Below are positions 14,728 through 23,258 of a DNA stretch of 64,000 nt, piece after piece. The DNA is from G032773895 sp965248935 (lineage in GTDB: Bacteria; Pseudomonadota; Gammaproteobacteria; Pseudomonadales; Cellvibrionaceae). The position numbers and the translations under genes are program-made. A model generated the notes under the pieces. That model searched no databases and was not told the DNA's origin. It saw nothing but the letters and a program-made list of their open reading frames with translations. Each line of letters begins with the position of its first letter. The stretch's first letter is position 1. Location of the stretch: the NCBI GenBank assembly GCA_965248935.1, contig OZ252214.1, positions 496,001 through 560,000 of the forward strand, written 5' to 3'.

Positions 14728-14769
14728 AATTATCTTGGACACACATACGAATTACCTTGGACACACATA
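14728..14769 (+). repeat. 20-bp repeat, copies 2 and 3 (tandem)
   Basis: AATTATCTTGGACACACATA at 14728-14747 is identical to 5784-5803. A second unit (AATTACCTTGGACACACATA) follows at 14750-14769, at 22-bp spacing. The pair lies in the gap between the protease operon and the Imm11-type gene, about 8.94 kb from the copy in the recombinase gene and in the same orientation. Confidence 0.8.
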
Positions 14770-14786
14770 TATAAGTATCAACTTTA

Positions 14787-15371
14787 CTATTTTTCGCCGA
14801 CAAATCCATCCCATTTCTCAGGCTCTACCAACTTCATTCCTGAAATATTTGATGAAATTAACATATCTGACAACTTTTCATCCGCAACGATAACCCGCTC
14901 AAATAGATGCATCCGATAAATACGAGCAAACCCTTGCTCTTTCAATACAAGAGTTTCGACATCGTCAATATCGATAATCTCTCCATCTTCTTCCTCCACT
15001 TCTAGTTCACTTTTTTCAAAATCGATACAGTCAATCATCCCGATAATGTTAGCGGCAAAATATCCCGTCAATGGGGGCTCGCCAACTCGCTCGATAATTC
15101 GTGCGGGATAATAATTGATGTTATCGGCTGCGACTTCCAGTATATCCTTCAGCCTGCTTGATACAATCGGACACCCAAGATCCGTAACGACAAAATCTGT
15201 CATGCCAAACTCTGGAAGCGTCTCGCAAACAAACTCTAAATTACTCAGGTCGTAATCATTTAAGTTGATTATGTGGCCATCCTGCCAAATATGTTCATGA
15301 CACGAACAATTGTCACTCCCCGTTAATGCCGGAGAGTTCTCTAAATCTGGGAATATCAGTCTACTAGGCAT
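14787..15371 (-). CDS. Imm11-type immunity protein (DUF1629)
   Basis: This 194-residue soluble protein has a C-terminal half (ARIYRMHLFERVIVADEKLS, then SNISGMKLVEPEKW) that matches the Imm11/DUF1629 pattern of polymorphic-toxin immunity proteins, which end in a short domain with I-V-S/A-D-x-L and a glycine turn. It has no signal peptide, so it would protect the cytoplasm. The start ATG overlaps the end of a truncated upstream gene (15356-15510) in another frame, which is the arrangement of an immunity gene behind its toxin. The toxin itself is largely lost here. Confidence 0.65.
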   Translation of the reverse strand: MPSRLIFPDLENSPALTGSDNCSCHEHIWQDGHIINLNDYDLSNLEFVCETLPEFGMTDFVVTDLGCPIVSSRLKDILEVAADNINYYPARIIERVGEPPLTGYFAANIIGMIDCIDFEKSELEVEEEDGEIIDIDDVETLVLKEQGFARIYRMHLFERVIVADEKLSDMLISSNISGMKLVEPEKWDGFVGEK

Positions 15372-15510
15372 AGCTTTTTATAAAGATGGGTAAGTGATGG
15401 TTGAAATATCGTGTTTACGTTTGACTGTTCGGCCTTGTCAGGCTTCCCGAATTCGTAATACATGCTGTCCCATTTGCCTTCTTTGACTCTAATATTTAGC
15501 CAAGATTTTT
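15356..15510 (-). pseudogene. C-terminal fragment of a lost toxin-like gene
   Basis: An open frame without a start codon reads SWLNIRVKEGKWDSMYYEFG, continues through KPDKAEQSN and ends LYKKLCLVD with TGA at 15356-15358. It overlaps the first 16 bases of the Imm11-type gene. An in-frame TAA just upstream (about 15511) marks the break. It looks like about 50 codons of real protein tail, and its overlap with an immunity gene suggests it was the toxin end. No toxin family is recognised. Confidence 0.5.
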
Positions 15511-15537
15511 ATATGGTAGGTGTCCCAATTGATTACG

Positions 15538-16131
15538 TTATTCAAATAGATTGGGGGGGGGTTCCCCTTTTTTCTGATCAAATAAGTTTAGTAGAGCTTC
15601 GGTTTTAGTTCTGATTTCAACTGGCGAAACATCCTTTCCTCCATTTGGCCGCGCATCTATCCATGCAAGTAATTCTTTCCTCACACTACCTGAATTTTCT
15701 ATGCAATAGTCGAAATTTCTAACCCAAACTATATCGCCCATAATCGACGGAGATGAAAATTCCCAACAAGGGGAATATCCTTTATCTCGCATATAATGGG
15801 ATGCAATGTAACCGTAAGGGATTCGCACAACAATTGCGATGATAGCAAAAATCAGCGCGATTTTAATACTCATACCAATCCGTCTCTCAGATACTTGGTT
15901 AGCAAGACGAAAACACAGCGCAATGATTAAGGCAACAAAACACGGCAAACTCAAAAAAATGGAAATATCCCAACTTGATACAGCAACAGCAATATTCCCG
16001 CTATTTAACTTATCAATATTCTCAAGATAACTATTTCCCCTAATCACGACAATTACAATAACACTTGCACTCAATGCAAAAATAAAAAACAGTATGTTCA
16101 AACGCTCGCCTAGACTGTTCTGGTCAACCAT
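15538..16131 (-). CDS. Inner-membrane protein, unknown
   Basis: This 197-residue protein has three hydrophobic segments (about residues 11-31, 54-75 and 86-108), then a soluble part with paired cysteines (SPCWEFSSPSIMGDIVWVRN, then FDYCIENSGSVRKELLAWI). This three-helix-plus-periplasmic-tail layout resembles membrane immunity proteins, but I cannot name a family. An 8-G run near the 3' end (15553-15560) could hide a length error in the last codons. Confidence 0.6.
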   Translation of the reverse strand: MVDQNSLGERLNILFFIFALSASVIVIVVIRGNSYLENIDKLNSGNIAVAVSSWDISIFLSLPCFVALIIALCFRLANQVSERRIGMSIKIALIFAIIAIVVRIPYGYIASHYMRDKGYSPCWEFSSPSIMGDIVWVRNFDYCIENSGSVRKELLAWIDARPNGGKDVSPVEIRTKTEALLNLFDQKKGEPPPNLFE

Positions 16132-16175
16132 TACCGGACACTTTTATTGGTAAATTTTCATACTCAAGTTGAATC

Positions 16176-16230
16176 TAGCGCCGCGCCCACCTATACGCAT
16201 TTGCGTATTAGGTGTGGCGCTTTGCTATAC
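16176..16230 (-). repeat. attC-like palindrome, degenerate
   Basis: On the minus strand: TATAGCAAAGCGCCACACCT, AATACGCAAATGCGTAT, AGGTGGGCGCGGCGCTAGA. The arms pair well (GCGCC/GGCGC, ACCTAATACGCA/TGCGTATAGGT). The AAC and GTT triplets expected in attC boxes are AGC and GCT here, changed on both sides, so pairing is kept. It follows the stop of the 16237-16572 gene by 7 bases. It could be a worn attC or simply a terminator hairpin. Confidence 0.45.
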
Positions 16231-16236
16231 AAAAAA

Positions 16237-16572
16237 TTAACCAGTGAGCTTCCTTTCCATACATTTTTCTGTAATGATTACATTTTCGATTGCGCCGTAC
16301 TTGGCCTTCGCTCCAGACTTATAGGTCTCAATCATATCTTCTATGTCTAATAAATTTTCCGACTCCAAGACTTCTATCATTATATCTCGTGATAAGCCGG
16401 TAGATTGCAATGAAGTTATCGAGACTGTTTTCAAATGGTTAGTCAACTGCTTTACATGAGGTGTGGTTAGCTTCTCCCTTTGATCTTTTGCAAGGTCATA
16501 ATAATCTTTATTGACGTTTACAAACAACAATACAACATATATTCGTTTCTCAGGCTTCTCTGCTGGATCCAT
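16237..16572 (-). CDS. Small soluble protein, unknown
   Basis: This 111-residue protein starts MDPAEKPEKRIYVVLLFVNV with AAGGGGAA at good spacing upstream. The pattern of strand, helix (LAKDQREKL), strand and repeated helices resembles ferredoxin-fold dimeric barrels such as darcynin- or YCII-like proteins, but this is a loose similarity. It is possibly a cassette gene, given the attC-like palindrome behind it. Confidence 0.55.
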   Translation of the reverse strand: MDPAEKPEKRIYVVLLFVNVNKDYYDLAKDQREKLTTPHVKQLTNHLKTVSITSLQSTGLSRDIMIEVLESENLLDIEDMIETYKSGAKAKYGAIENVIITEKCMERKLTG

Positions 16573-17069
16573 AATATTCCCCTTAATAAATGAAAAATAA
16601 ATAAAAATTTAATAGCTAATGTACATTTTTTTACCGTATCACCTCCCCTTAATATAAAACTGTATATTCCAAAAAATTCCGCCTACTTCCACTTTAGGGA
16701 AAGGAGAAATCATCTATCTTTTTCCAACACCTTTTTCCAAAACTAGCTTACCAAACTCAGCGCCCTAATGGGTTGCTTTATGTGCCATAATAATTTTTTT
16801 TGAGGAAACACATTCTAAGCACATTTTTCATATTGTTATTTCCTGGTAGAACTAGAACTATTATTTTTAAAAACATTGGGCTTAAAAAACAATTCTTCAA
16901 CTTGCTAGAGGTCAAGAGCGCTCACTAACTTAGCTGTAAGAGATTATTTTAGGCTAGTAATAATTTTAAGCGTCTTAACTTTCAGTATATTCTTTAAAAC
17001 CACAGCTATCAGTAAACCTCCAACCACTCCCTACTTCACAAAGAATTCACAGAAAAAATACTATTCATT
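16573..17069. other. AT-rich gap without supported gene
   Basis: About 500 bp, strongly AT-rich, with no frame that looks coding on either strand. It leads into the decayed transposase at about 17070. Confidence 0.5.
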
Positions 17070-17345
17070 TTACACTTAAAAATCTCCCAAAAATTTGATG
17101 TCAAAGGCCCGCCTCAAGAAATTATCGATGCTATTTTAGAAACGAAGAAACCCTTGTTTTGATACATTAAGAACTGTCGAACCCATTAACCTAGCTTTTG
17201 GGCTAGATATTAATAGGGTATTGTTCGAATAATATGAGTGAAATACCTAAAACCAATTGATAATGATAATGGTTCTGTTTTGCTAACTTTTCTTGGCTAT
17301 TACAAAAACAGTTAACGAATGGACAGTGTCGATCCTCATGTAACA
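17070..17345 (+). pseudogene. Decayed rve-type transposase fragment, second copy
   Basis: Translation in shifting frames gives GPPQEIIDAILETKKP, AFGLDINRVL, YLKPI-like text and LLTFLGYYKNS. These line up with the fragment at 8920-9210 (VIIEIKR, SGLELDK, RRILEKYLKPTG, WLTFLGHSKES). Many stops and frame breaks are present. It marks the accessory side of the border with the flagellar locus at 17398. Confidence 0.55.
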
Positions 17346-17397
17346 AAGGTAGTTTCTGAGCTATTACCTGAGCCATTAAAAGTATAAACATTCAAAA

Positions 17398-18525
17398 CTA
17401 GTACTTCATATCTTGAGGTATTTCTGGATTACGTGGGTAGTGTGGTCTATCTCCTTGTCCTTTTCTGTATTCCCTTAATTGAAAGACATAGGCCAGTACT
17501 TGAGCAACCGCTAAGAATAGCCCGCTGGGGATCTCTTGCTCTAATTCTGTGGTGTGATATATAGATCTAGCTAATGGAGGAGATTCAACAAATTCAATAT
17601 TATTAGCCTTGGCAATTTCACGAATTTTAATTGCAATGTGATCCACACCCTTCGCAAGTAATATTGGTGTATCCATGCTATTGGGGTCATATTTCAGCGC
17701 TACTGAGTAATGGGTTGGGTTGGTAATAACAACGTCTGCATCCGGCACCATCTGCATCATCCTATTTTGCGCCATTTGCATTTGCAATTGGCGTATCTTT
17801 CCTTTTACCTCTGGCTTGCCTTCGCTATCTTTCATTTCATCCTTTACATCTTGCTTAGACATTTTCATTTTGTTTGCATGATCGTAAATTTGAAAAGGGA
17901 TATCAATCATCGCAATTAAAATGGTGGCAGATGAAATAATGATTGCCGCCCAGCTACTTAAGGTGAGCGCATGTAAAACGGCGGCTTCTAAAGCTTCATC
18001 GGCCAACCCTAATAAATTGTGTTTCATAGACTGCAAAAGAAAATAAGCCACCGCGATAATGATTAATATCTTACCTATAGCTTTCGCTAGTTCCATAAGA
18101 GATTTCATTGAAAACATTCGCCCCAACCCTTTCATTGGGTTAATACGTTCCATTTTTGGCTGAAGGGATTTTGCACTAAACATCCACCCGCCCAGGGCAA
18201 TAGGCCCTGCAATAGCGGCCACCAAAACAGCAACAAAAATGGGGATCAATGCCATTAGTGCTTGATAAAAGGAATGTCCAAGGTGAGCAAACATCAATGC
18301 AGGATCAAAAAGTTCTTCCCGTCTTAAAGAAAAATTATATTCAACAATTTCCATTAATTGCGATGCCAAAGCACCACCAAACATCATCAAGCTAACTGTA
18401 CCAGCAATAAGTACCGCAGAAGTTGTTAATTCTTTAGAGCGGGGAATCTGCCCATCTTCTCGCGCCTTCTCTAACTTTCGCGGCGTCGCTTCTTCGGTCT
18501 TTTCTTGGGCGCTGTCTTCTGACAT
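17398..18525 (-). CDS. flhB: Flagellar export switch protein FlhB
   Basis: This 375-residue inner-membrane subunit of the flagellar type III export gate switches substrate class from rod/hook to filament. Four membrane helices lie between about residues 35 and 210, and the cytoplasmic domain contains the autocleavage motif N269-P-T-H272. The N-terminus (EKTEEATPRKLEKAREDGQI) is the family signature. The start overlaps the fliR stop as TAATG. It is the last gene of the fliL-flhB run; flhA is not in the window. Confidence 0.97.
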   Translation of the reverse strand: MSEDSAQEKTEEATPRKLEKAREDGQIPRSKELTTSAVLIAGTVSLMMFGGALASQLMEIVEYNFSLRREELFDPALMFAHLGHSFYQALMALIPIFVAVLVAAIAGPIALGGWMFSAKSLQPKMERINPMKGLGRMFSMKSLMELAKAIGKILIIIAVAYFLLQSMKHNLLGLADEALEAAVLHALTLSSWAAIIISSATILIAMIDIPFQIYDHANKMKMSKQDVKDEMKDSEGKPEVKGKIRQLQMQMAQNRMMQMVPDADVVITNPTHYSVALKYDPNSMDTPILLAKGVDHIAIKIREIAKANNIEFVESPPLARSIYHTTELEQEIPSGLFLAVAQVLAYVFQLREYRKGQGDRPHYPRNPEIPQDMKY

Positions 18526-19313
18526 TATCTATTCCCTAACATGTCGTGAATAAATACAAAGCCAAAATCGGTCATCCGATCAAATTTGTCCGTAAACCCA
18601 TTCAGGCCGACCCAAATTATCATCAACCCCACAACCAAGGTAAATGGAAACCCCACAGCAAAAATATTAAGTTGAGGCGCTGCTCGACTCATTACACCAA
18701 ATGCAATATTGACAAATAACAGCGCCGTTGTAATGGGAAGCGCAATAACCAAAGCACTTGCAAACATCCAACCACCAAGTTTGGCCATTTCCATAAAAGC
18801 AAGAGCGGGCAGCCCTCCCCCCCCAATTGGAAGCGTATTAAAGCTTTCAACAATAAGCGATATAAGCACTAAGTGACCGTTGATTGATACAAACATTAGC
18901 GTTACTAGCATAAGAAAAAACTGGGACAATATGGTCGTTTGTACTCCGTTTGTCGGGTCATTCATTGACGCAAACCCCAGCCCCATTTTCATCGCCATAA
19001 TTTGGCCACTCAAAACAAATAGCTGAAATACAACTTGAAATACAAACCCCACGGAAACACCAATTAACATCTCTTGAATAATAAGCGCTATTGATTGAAG
19101 TGATAACAACGGAACCTGAGGAATCTCTGGTAGAAGGGGGGCTGAAATAACACCCAATATCAACGCGAGAATTAAACGAGTTTTTGTATTAACAATTCTC
19201 GCACCAAATATAGGCGCGACCATAAACATTGAGCCAATTCGAATAAAAGGCAGGTAATATTGGTTAATAAATTGAAGAATTTCAATTTCAGAAAATTGCA
19301 TTGCCTTAACCAA
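18525..19313 (-). CDS. fliR: Flagellar export gate protein FliR
   Basis: This 262-residue polytopic membrane protein forms the export gate core with FliP and FliQ. Five to six hydrophobic segments are visible, with the typical GLGFASMNDPTNGVQTTILS loop near the middle. It overlaps fliQ by 8 bases and flhB by one base, so translation is coupled. Family-standard length. Confidence 0.97.
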   Translation of the reverse strand: MVKAMQFSEIEILQFINQYYLPFIRIGSMFMVAPIFGARIVNTKTRLILALILGVISAPLLPEIPQVPLLSLQSIALIIQEMLIGVSVGFVFQVVFQLFVLSGQIMAMKMGLGFASMNDPTNGVQTTILSQFFLMLVTLMFVSINGHLVLISLIVESFNTLPIGGGGLPALAFMEMAKLGGWMFASALVIALPITTALLFVNIAFGVMSRAAPQLNIFAVGFPFTLVVGLMIIWVGLNGFTDKFDRMTDFGFVFIHDMLGNR

Positions 19314-19575
19314 TTACTTCTGGTATTTGCAGCATAAGTTGATTAAATAAATCCATCAACTCTTGCATAAGCCAAGGGCCTGTGATCATTATTGTGGCTA
19401 GAGTAACGATCAATCTAGGCAAAAAACTTAATGTTTGCTCATTAATTTGGGTGGCGGCTTGAAATGTACTCACAATTAACCCTACAGCCAAACTTGGGCC
19501 AACAATAACTACCACCATAATAACGGTTAAATAAAACGCAGAGCCAAATAATTCAAGTGCAACTTCGGGTGTCAT
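19306..19575 (-). CDS. fliQ: Flagellar export gate protein FliQ
   Basis: This 89-residue protein has two membrane helices; the QAATQINEQTLSFLPRLI segment between them is the family hallmark. It contributes to the FliPQR pore of the export apparatus. It lies 47 bases after fliP and overlaps fliR by 8 bases. Confidence 0.97.
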   Translation of the reverse strand: MTPEVALELFGSAFYLTVIMVVVIVGPSLAVGLIVSTFQAATQINEQTLSFLPRLIVTLATIMITGPWLMQELMDLFNQLMLQIPEVIG

Positions 19576-19622
19576 GATTCAATACTCAACTTAAGTATTT
19601 TGATTAATGCAACTTAATTTAA

Positions 19623-20492
19623 TCAAATTCCAAAACTGGCTGCCAAAGTACCAATAATAAGTGCCCAACCATCCACTAAAACAAACAACATTATTTTAAA
19701 TGGCAATGAGATAATCAACGGTGATAACATCATCATACCCATAGCCATTAAAACACTGGCAACGACAATATCGATTACCAAAAAGGGGATAAAGATAATA
19801 AACCCTATTTGAAATGCTGTTTTTAATTCAGAGGTGACAAATGCTGGCATCAATACACTAAAGGGTATGTCTTCCGGCGAGGCAACTGGTTCGAGGTTTC
19901 CTATTCGAAAAAACAAATCCAGGTCTGTTTCACGAGTATTGCCAAGCATAAACTGGTGAAAGGGGTTTTTTGCGGCATCAAACGCTTCACGTGCACTTAT
20001 CTGTTCTTCAACATAGGGCTGAAGTGCCTGCTGATTCACCTTCTCTAGTACAGGCGACATAATAAAAAAACTCAAAAACAGTGACAGGCCAACAATAATT
20101 TGGTTTGAAGGCGATTGCTGCAACCCCAGAGCTTGACGCAATATTGCAAAAACAATCACAATTCTCGTAAAGGAAGTCATCATCATCAACAACGCAGGCA
20201 AAAAAGTAAGCGCTGTCATTAACATTAATATTTGCAATGTGACCGTATAGTCTTGAGTTCCATCTGGGTTTGTTTTTACGGTCATGGCAGGCAAGCCCGA
20301 TATGGGGGTAAAGCCCTTGCCAATTATTGAAGAGGACTGGATAGAGTTTTGGCTAACAATATTGTCTATTTTGGAAGAAATTTCAGTATTACTATCCTGA
20401 GCATAACTCAAGTTTGGCAATAAAATTAATGTGAATGCGAATACCCAGAAAAATCTGTTAATACTCTCAAGTATTAAAGTGACCGGCTTCAC
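19623..20492 (-). CDS. fliP: Flagellar export gate protein FliP
   Basis: This 289-residue protein has a cleavable-looking signal (ending NLSYAQ, about residue 31), then an N-terminal linker and the four-helix FliP core with MTSFTRIVIVFAILRQALG and PFLVIDIVVASVLMAMGM. It builds the FliP5-FliQ4-FliR1 pore. The start overlaps the fliO end by 4 bases (ATGA). Confidence 0.97.
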   Translation of the reverse strand: MKPVTLILESINRFFWVFAFTLILLPNLSYAQDSNTEISSKIDNIVSQNSIQSSSIIGKGFTPISGLPAMTVKTNPDGTQDYTVTLQILMLMTALTFLPALLMMMTSFTRIVIVFAILRQALGLQQSPSNQIIVGLSLFLSFFIMSPVLEKVNQQALQPYVEEQISAREAFDAAKNPFHQFMLGNTRETDLDLFFRIGNLEPVASPEDIPFSVLMPAFVTSELKTAFQIGFIIFIPFLVIDIVVASVLMAMGMMMLSPLIISLPFKIMLFVLVDGWALIIGTLAASFGI

Positions 20493-20971
20493 TTTTCGGC
20501 CTCACTATTCATTATATTTTTTAAGAAATGCGAAAAATCCGAGGATGATTTGCTGTTGGAGGGGGTTATGGATTTCTCAATTACGCTTGTTGATTCTGGA
20601 GATAATGTGAGTGATTCTTGCTTATCAAAAAGATGTAGTTGATTCACTCTGCCCGGAGAAACCCCTAATAGCATCACACTTTCTCCAACTTTAACTAAAA
20701 CAGCTTTCTCTCGACTTCCTAAGACTGCACTACTCAGCACTTGAATTTTATTATTAGCAAAGAGTTTCCCATACCCTAGGCGTTTGGTTATCCACATTAA
20801 GCTAAAAATCAACCCCAAAACTAAGCCCAAACCCAGTAACATTTGAGCAATCAGAGCGCCAGGAGAATAGAGTGGAGAGGCCGTAGTTTCGGCATAAACT
20901 GGTCTAAAAATTACCAGAAAAAAAAATAAAGCAAGCCCCGAAAAATTAAGTAATTTTTGTATCAGTATCAT
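20489..20971 (-). CDS. fliO: Flagellar assembly protein FliO
   Basis: This protein is about 160 residues from the ATG at 20971, which has TTGGAG five to ten bases upstream; the frame extends to 21004. An N-terminal signal-like helix is followed by one membrane helix (LIAQMLLGLGLVLGLIFSLM) and a small cytoplasmic SH3-like part (KIQVLSSAVLGSREKAVLVK). FliO helps FliP assemble. It lies between fliN and fliP in the usual order. Confidence 0.9.
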   Translation of the reverse strand: MILIQKLLNFSGLALFFFLVIFRPVYAETTASPLYSPGALIAQMLLGLGLVLGLIFSLMWITKRLGYGKLFANNKIQVLSSAVLGSREKAVLVKVGESVMLLGVSPGRVNQLHLFDKQESLTLSPESTSVIEKSITPSNSKSSSDFSHFLKNIMNSEAEK

Positions 20972-21035
20972 GGATACTCCAACTAAATATGCATTTGCAT
21001 TCAATTTTTAACATAACTTTTTTAACATAGCTTTT

Positions 21036-21461
21036 TTAACGTAACTTTTTAATTCGCTCTGAAGGGCTGATTACATCTGTCATACGTATACCAAATTTTT
21101 CGTTTACAACTACGACTTCACCATGAGCAATCAAGGTGCCATTGACTAAGACGTCCAGCGGTTCTCCTGCTAACCGATCTAACTCAATCACCGACCCTTG
21201 ATTTAGCTGTAATAAATTTCGAATTGTGATGGATGTGCGCCCCACTTCCATGGAAATATTAACGGGAATATCCAGAATAACTTCAAGTTCTGGCTTGCCG
21301 TCAATATTGTCACCGCCAGCGACAGAATCAAATTCATCGAGGTCCATAGTCTGAGTGGCAGCACCATCAACGGCGACCTCGTCTTCCGCTTGTTGCTCCA
21401 TCGCAGCAGCCCAATCGTCTGCCATACTACCTTGGTCAACGGGATCATCTTCATCACTCAT
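21036..21461 (-). CDS. fliN: Flagellar motor switch protein FliN
   Basis: This 141-residue protein has an acidic N-terminal extension and the SpoA/SURF1 domain from about residue 60 (PVNISMEVGRTSITIRNLLQ, LDVLVNGTLIAHGEVVVVNE). It is part of the cytoplasmic C-ring that binds CheY-P and export substrates. It overlaps fliM by 8 bases. Confidence 0.96.
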   Translation of the reverse strand: MSDEDDPVDQGSMADDWAAAMEQQAEDEVAVDGAATQTMDLDEFDSVAGGDNIDGKPELEVILDIPVNISMEVGRTSITIRNLLQLNQGSVIELDRLAGEPLDVLVNGTLIAHGEVVVVNEKFGIRMTDVISPSERIKKLR

Positions 21462-22455
21462 TTACACCACCTTCTTCGCTATTAATATGAACGTTAGTAC
21501 GATCAATAAAATTGAGTACTCTTAAGGCCAAATTTTCATTCGATTGCCCAAGCATAGCTTTAAACATCGGAACGCCGTTTGCTGTCACAAAATGCTCGTC
21601 TTCCATGGTAATGGGAATGATGTCACCATTTCTTAAATCAACAATTTCTCTTAAATTTATGCTGCGGCGAACAATGTCACACTCAAGTTCCACCTTAGCT
21701 TCCATTACATCTTCTTGAAGGGCTCTCACCCAACGATCATCTCGTTCATCTGTATCGGATTGTAGGCCTGCATCTAAGACTTCTCGAATAGGCTCCACCA
21801 TCGAATAGGGCATGGTAATGTGCAGCTCCCCCCCACCGCCATCTAGTTCAACATGAAAAGTGCTAACCACTACGACTTCGCTAGGGCTAACAATATTTGC
21901 CATTGAGGGGTTAACCTCGGAATTTATGTATTCAAAGTCAATGTCTTTCACCGCTTTCCAGGCTTCCTTTAAATCAACAAAAGCCTGTTCCAACACCATT
22001 TGAACAACACGAAGTTCGGTGGGTGTAAATTCCCGACCTTCAATTTTTGCATGACGTCCATCACCACCAAAAAAGTTATCAACAAGCTTAAAAACTAGTT
22101 TGGCATCTAAAATAACCAGTGCGGTACCTCGCAATGGTCGAAACTTCACCATATTTAAACTTGTGGGCACATAGAGTGTGTGAACATATTCACCAAATTT
22201 TTGAATTTGGATACCGCCAACGGAAACGTCTGCTGTTCGGCGCAGCAGGTTAAACATGCTTATTCGGGTATAACGGGCAAATCTCTCGTTAATCATTTCT
22301 AAAGTGGGCATACGCCCGCGAACAATGCGATCTTGGCTGGTTAAATCATAGGATTTAATCGCACCGGGGTCGGAGCTATCGTCCGTATCGACATCACCGT
22401 CATCAACGCCATGTAATAAGGCATCAATCTCGTCTTGTGATAATAAATCTTGCAC
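21454..22455 (-). CDS. fliM: Flagellar motor switch protein FliM
   Basis: This 333-residue C-ring protein has the N-terminal CheY-binding peptide (LLSQDEIDALLHG), a middle CheC-like domain with GGDGRHAKIEGREFT, and a C-terminal SpoA domain (about 250-320). The fliL-flhB unit is controlled from the sigma-54 site at 23066. Confidence 0.97.
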   Translation of the reverse strand: MQDLLSQDEIDALLHGVDDGDVDTDDSSDPGAIKSYDLTSQDRIVRGRMPTLEMINERFARYTRISMFNLLRRTADVSVGGIQIQKFGEYVHTLYVPTSLNMVKFRPLRGTALVILDAKLVFKLVDNFFGGDGRHAKIEGREFTPTELRVVQMVLEQAFVDLKEAWKAVKDIDFEYINSEVNPSMANIVSPSEVVVVSTFHVELDGGGGELHITMPYSMVEPIREVLDAGLQSDTDERDDRWVRALQEDVMEAKVELECDIVRRSINLREIVDLRNGDIIPITMEDEHFVTANGVPMFKAMLGQSNENLALRVLNFIDRTNVHINSEEGGVNE

Positions 22456-22474
22456 TAATTAACCTCGTAAGCCG

Positions 22475-23017
22475 CTATTGCATAACGAAATTTGAATATA
22501 AAACCTGCTCAATTCCAGGTTTACCTATTTCTTTCTCCATAAGCCTTTGCAACTCCTTCAAACTCGCTTGACGCAAGAGTTCTTTTCCTTCCGCAGTCTG
22601 CGCCTCTTCATACGTTTGACCACTGATAATCATAACCAACGCATTTCTGATCATCGGCATATGTGATTCAATTGCCGCAACCACGCCGTCTTCACGAATG
22701 AGTAACGTTAATTCAACTTGTGCATACCTCTGCCTTCCCCGTACATCGTAGGTCACAATAATTGGCGGTTTTAACGGGTAATATATTGCTGGATCGGGCA
22801 GGGGTTCTTCTGGTTCACCGCCTTCAGTTTCCTCAGCCATCTCTTCCATTTCCGGCTTATTCTCACCCAGCAGTGATAGTGCAACGAGGGTTCCACCTAT
22901 AGAAAGTGCTATCACAATTACCCCAACCCCAATTAAGATAAAGAGTTTTTTCTTGTTACCGCTTTTACTCTCCTTGGTACGGTCTTCGTTTTCCTTTTCC
23001 TCTTCTTCCTCGGCCAT
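22475..23017 (-). CDS. fliL: Flagellar basal body protein FliL
   Basis: This 180-residue protein has a charged cytoplasmic N-terminus, one membrane helix (LFILIGVGVIVIALSIGGTL) and a periplasmic stomatin-like domain after an acidic linker (EEMAEETEGGEPEEPLPDP). It stabilises the stator around the motor. It is the first gene of the fliLMNOPQR-flhB run, with the sigma-54 promoter 49 bases upstream. Confidence 0.95.
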   Translation of the reverse strand: MAEEEEEKENEDRTKESKSGNKKKLFILIGVGVIVIALSIGGTLVALSLLGENKPEMEEMAEETEGGEPEEPLPDPAIYYPLKPPIIVTYDVRGRQRYAQVELTLLIREDGVVAAIESHMPMIRNALVMIISGQTYEEAQTAEGKELLRQASLKELQRLMEKEIGKPGIEQVLYSNFVMQ

Positions 23018-23065
23018 GTCAATTTCCTGTCACAAAAGAAATAAATCACCCCTTAAGGGTAGTTG

Positions 23066-23081
23066 AGCAAGAGGTGTGCCA
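23066..23081 (-). promoter_or_regulatory. Sigma-54 promoter for fliL operon
   Basis: The minus strand reads TGGCACACCTCTTGCT, a full match to TGGCAC-N5-TTGCW with exact GG/GC spacing. It lies 49 bases before the fliL ATG (23017). Confidence 0.9.
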
Positions 23082-23258
23082 TTAAAACGCCATCTAACTA
23101 TTACTGGCAGTAATCAGGACAATAACCAGGGGCAATAAAAAACCCCAGCTCTATCACTATTAAATGTAGACCGAGGAAGGATATGTGCAAATTTGAAAGT
23201 GAATACTTGGACAAGTACTCGCATTATGTGGGGGGGGTATCAGAACATTAAGTCAAGG

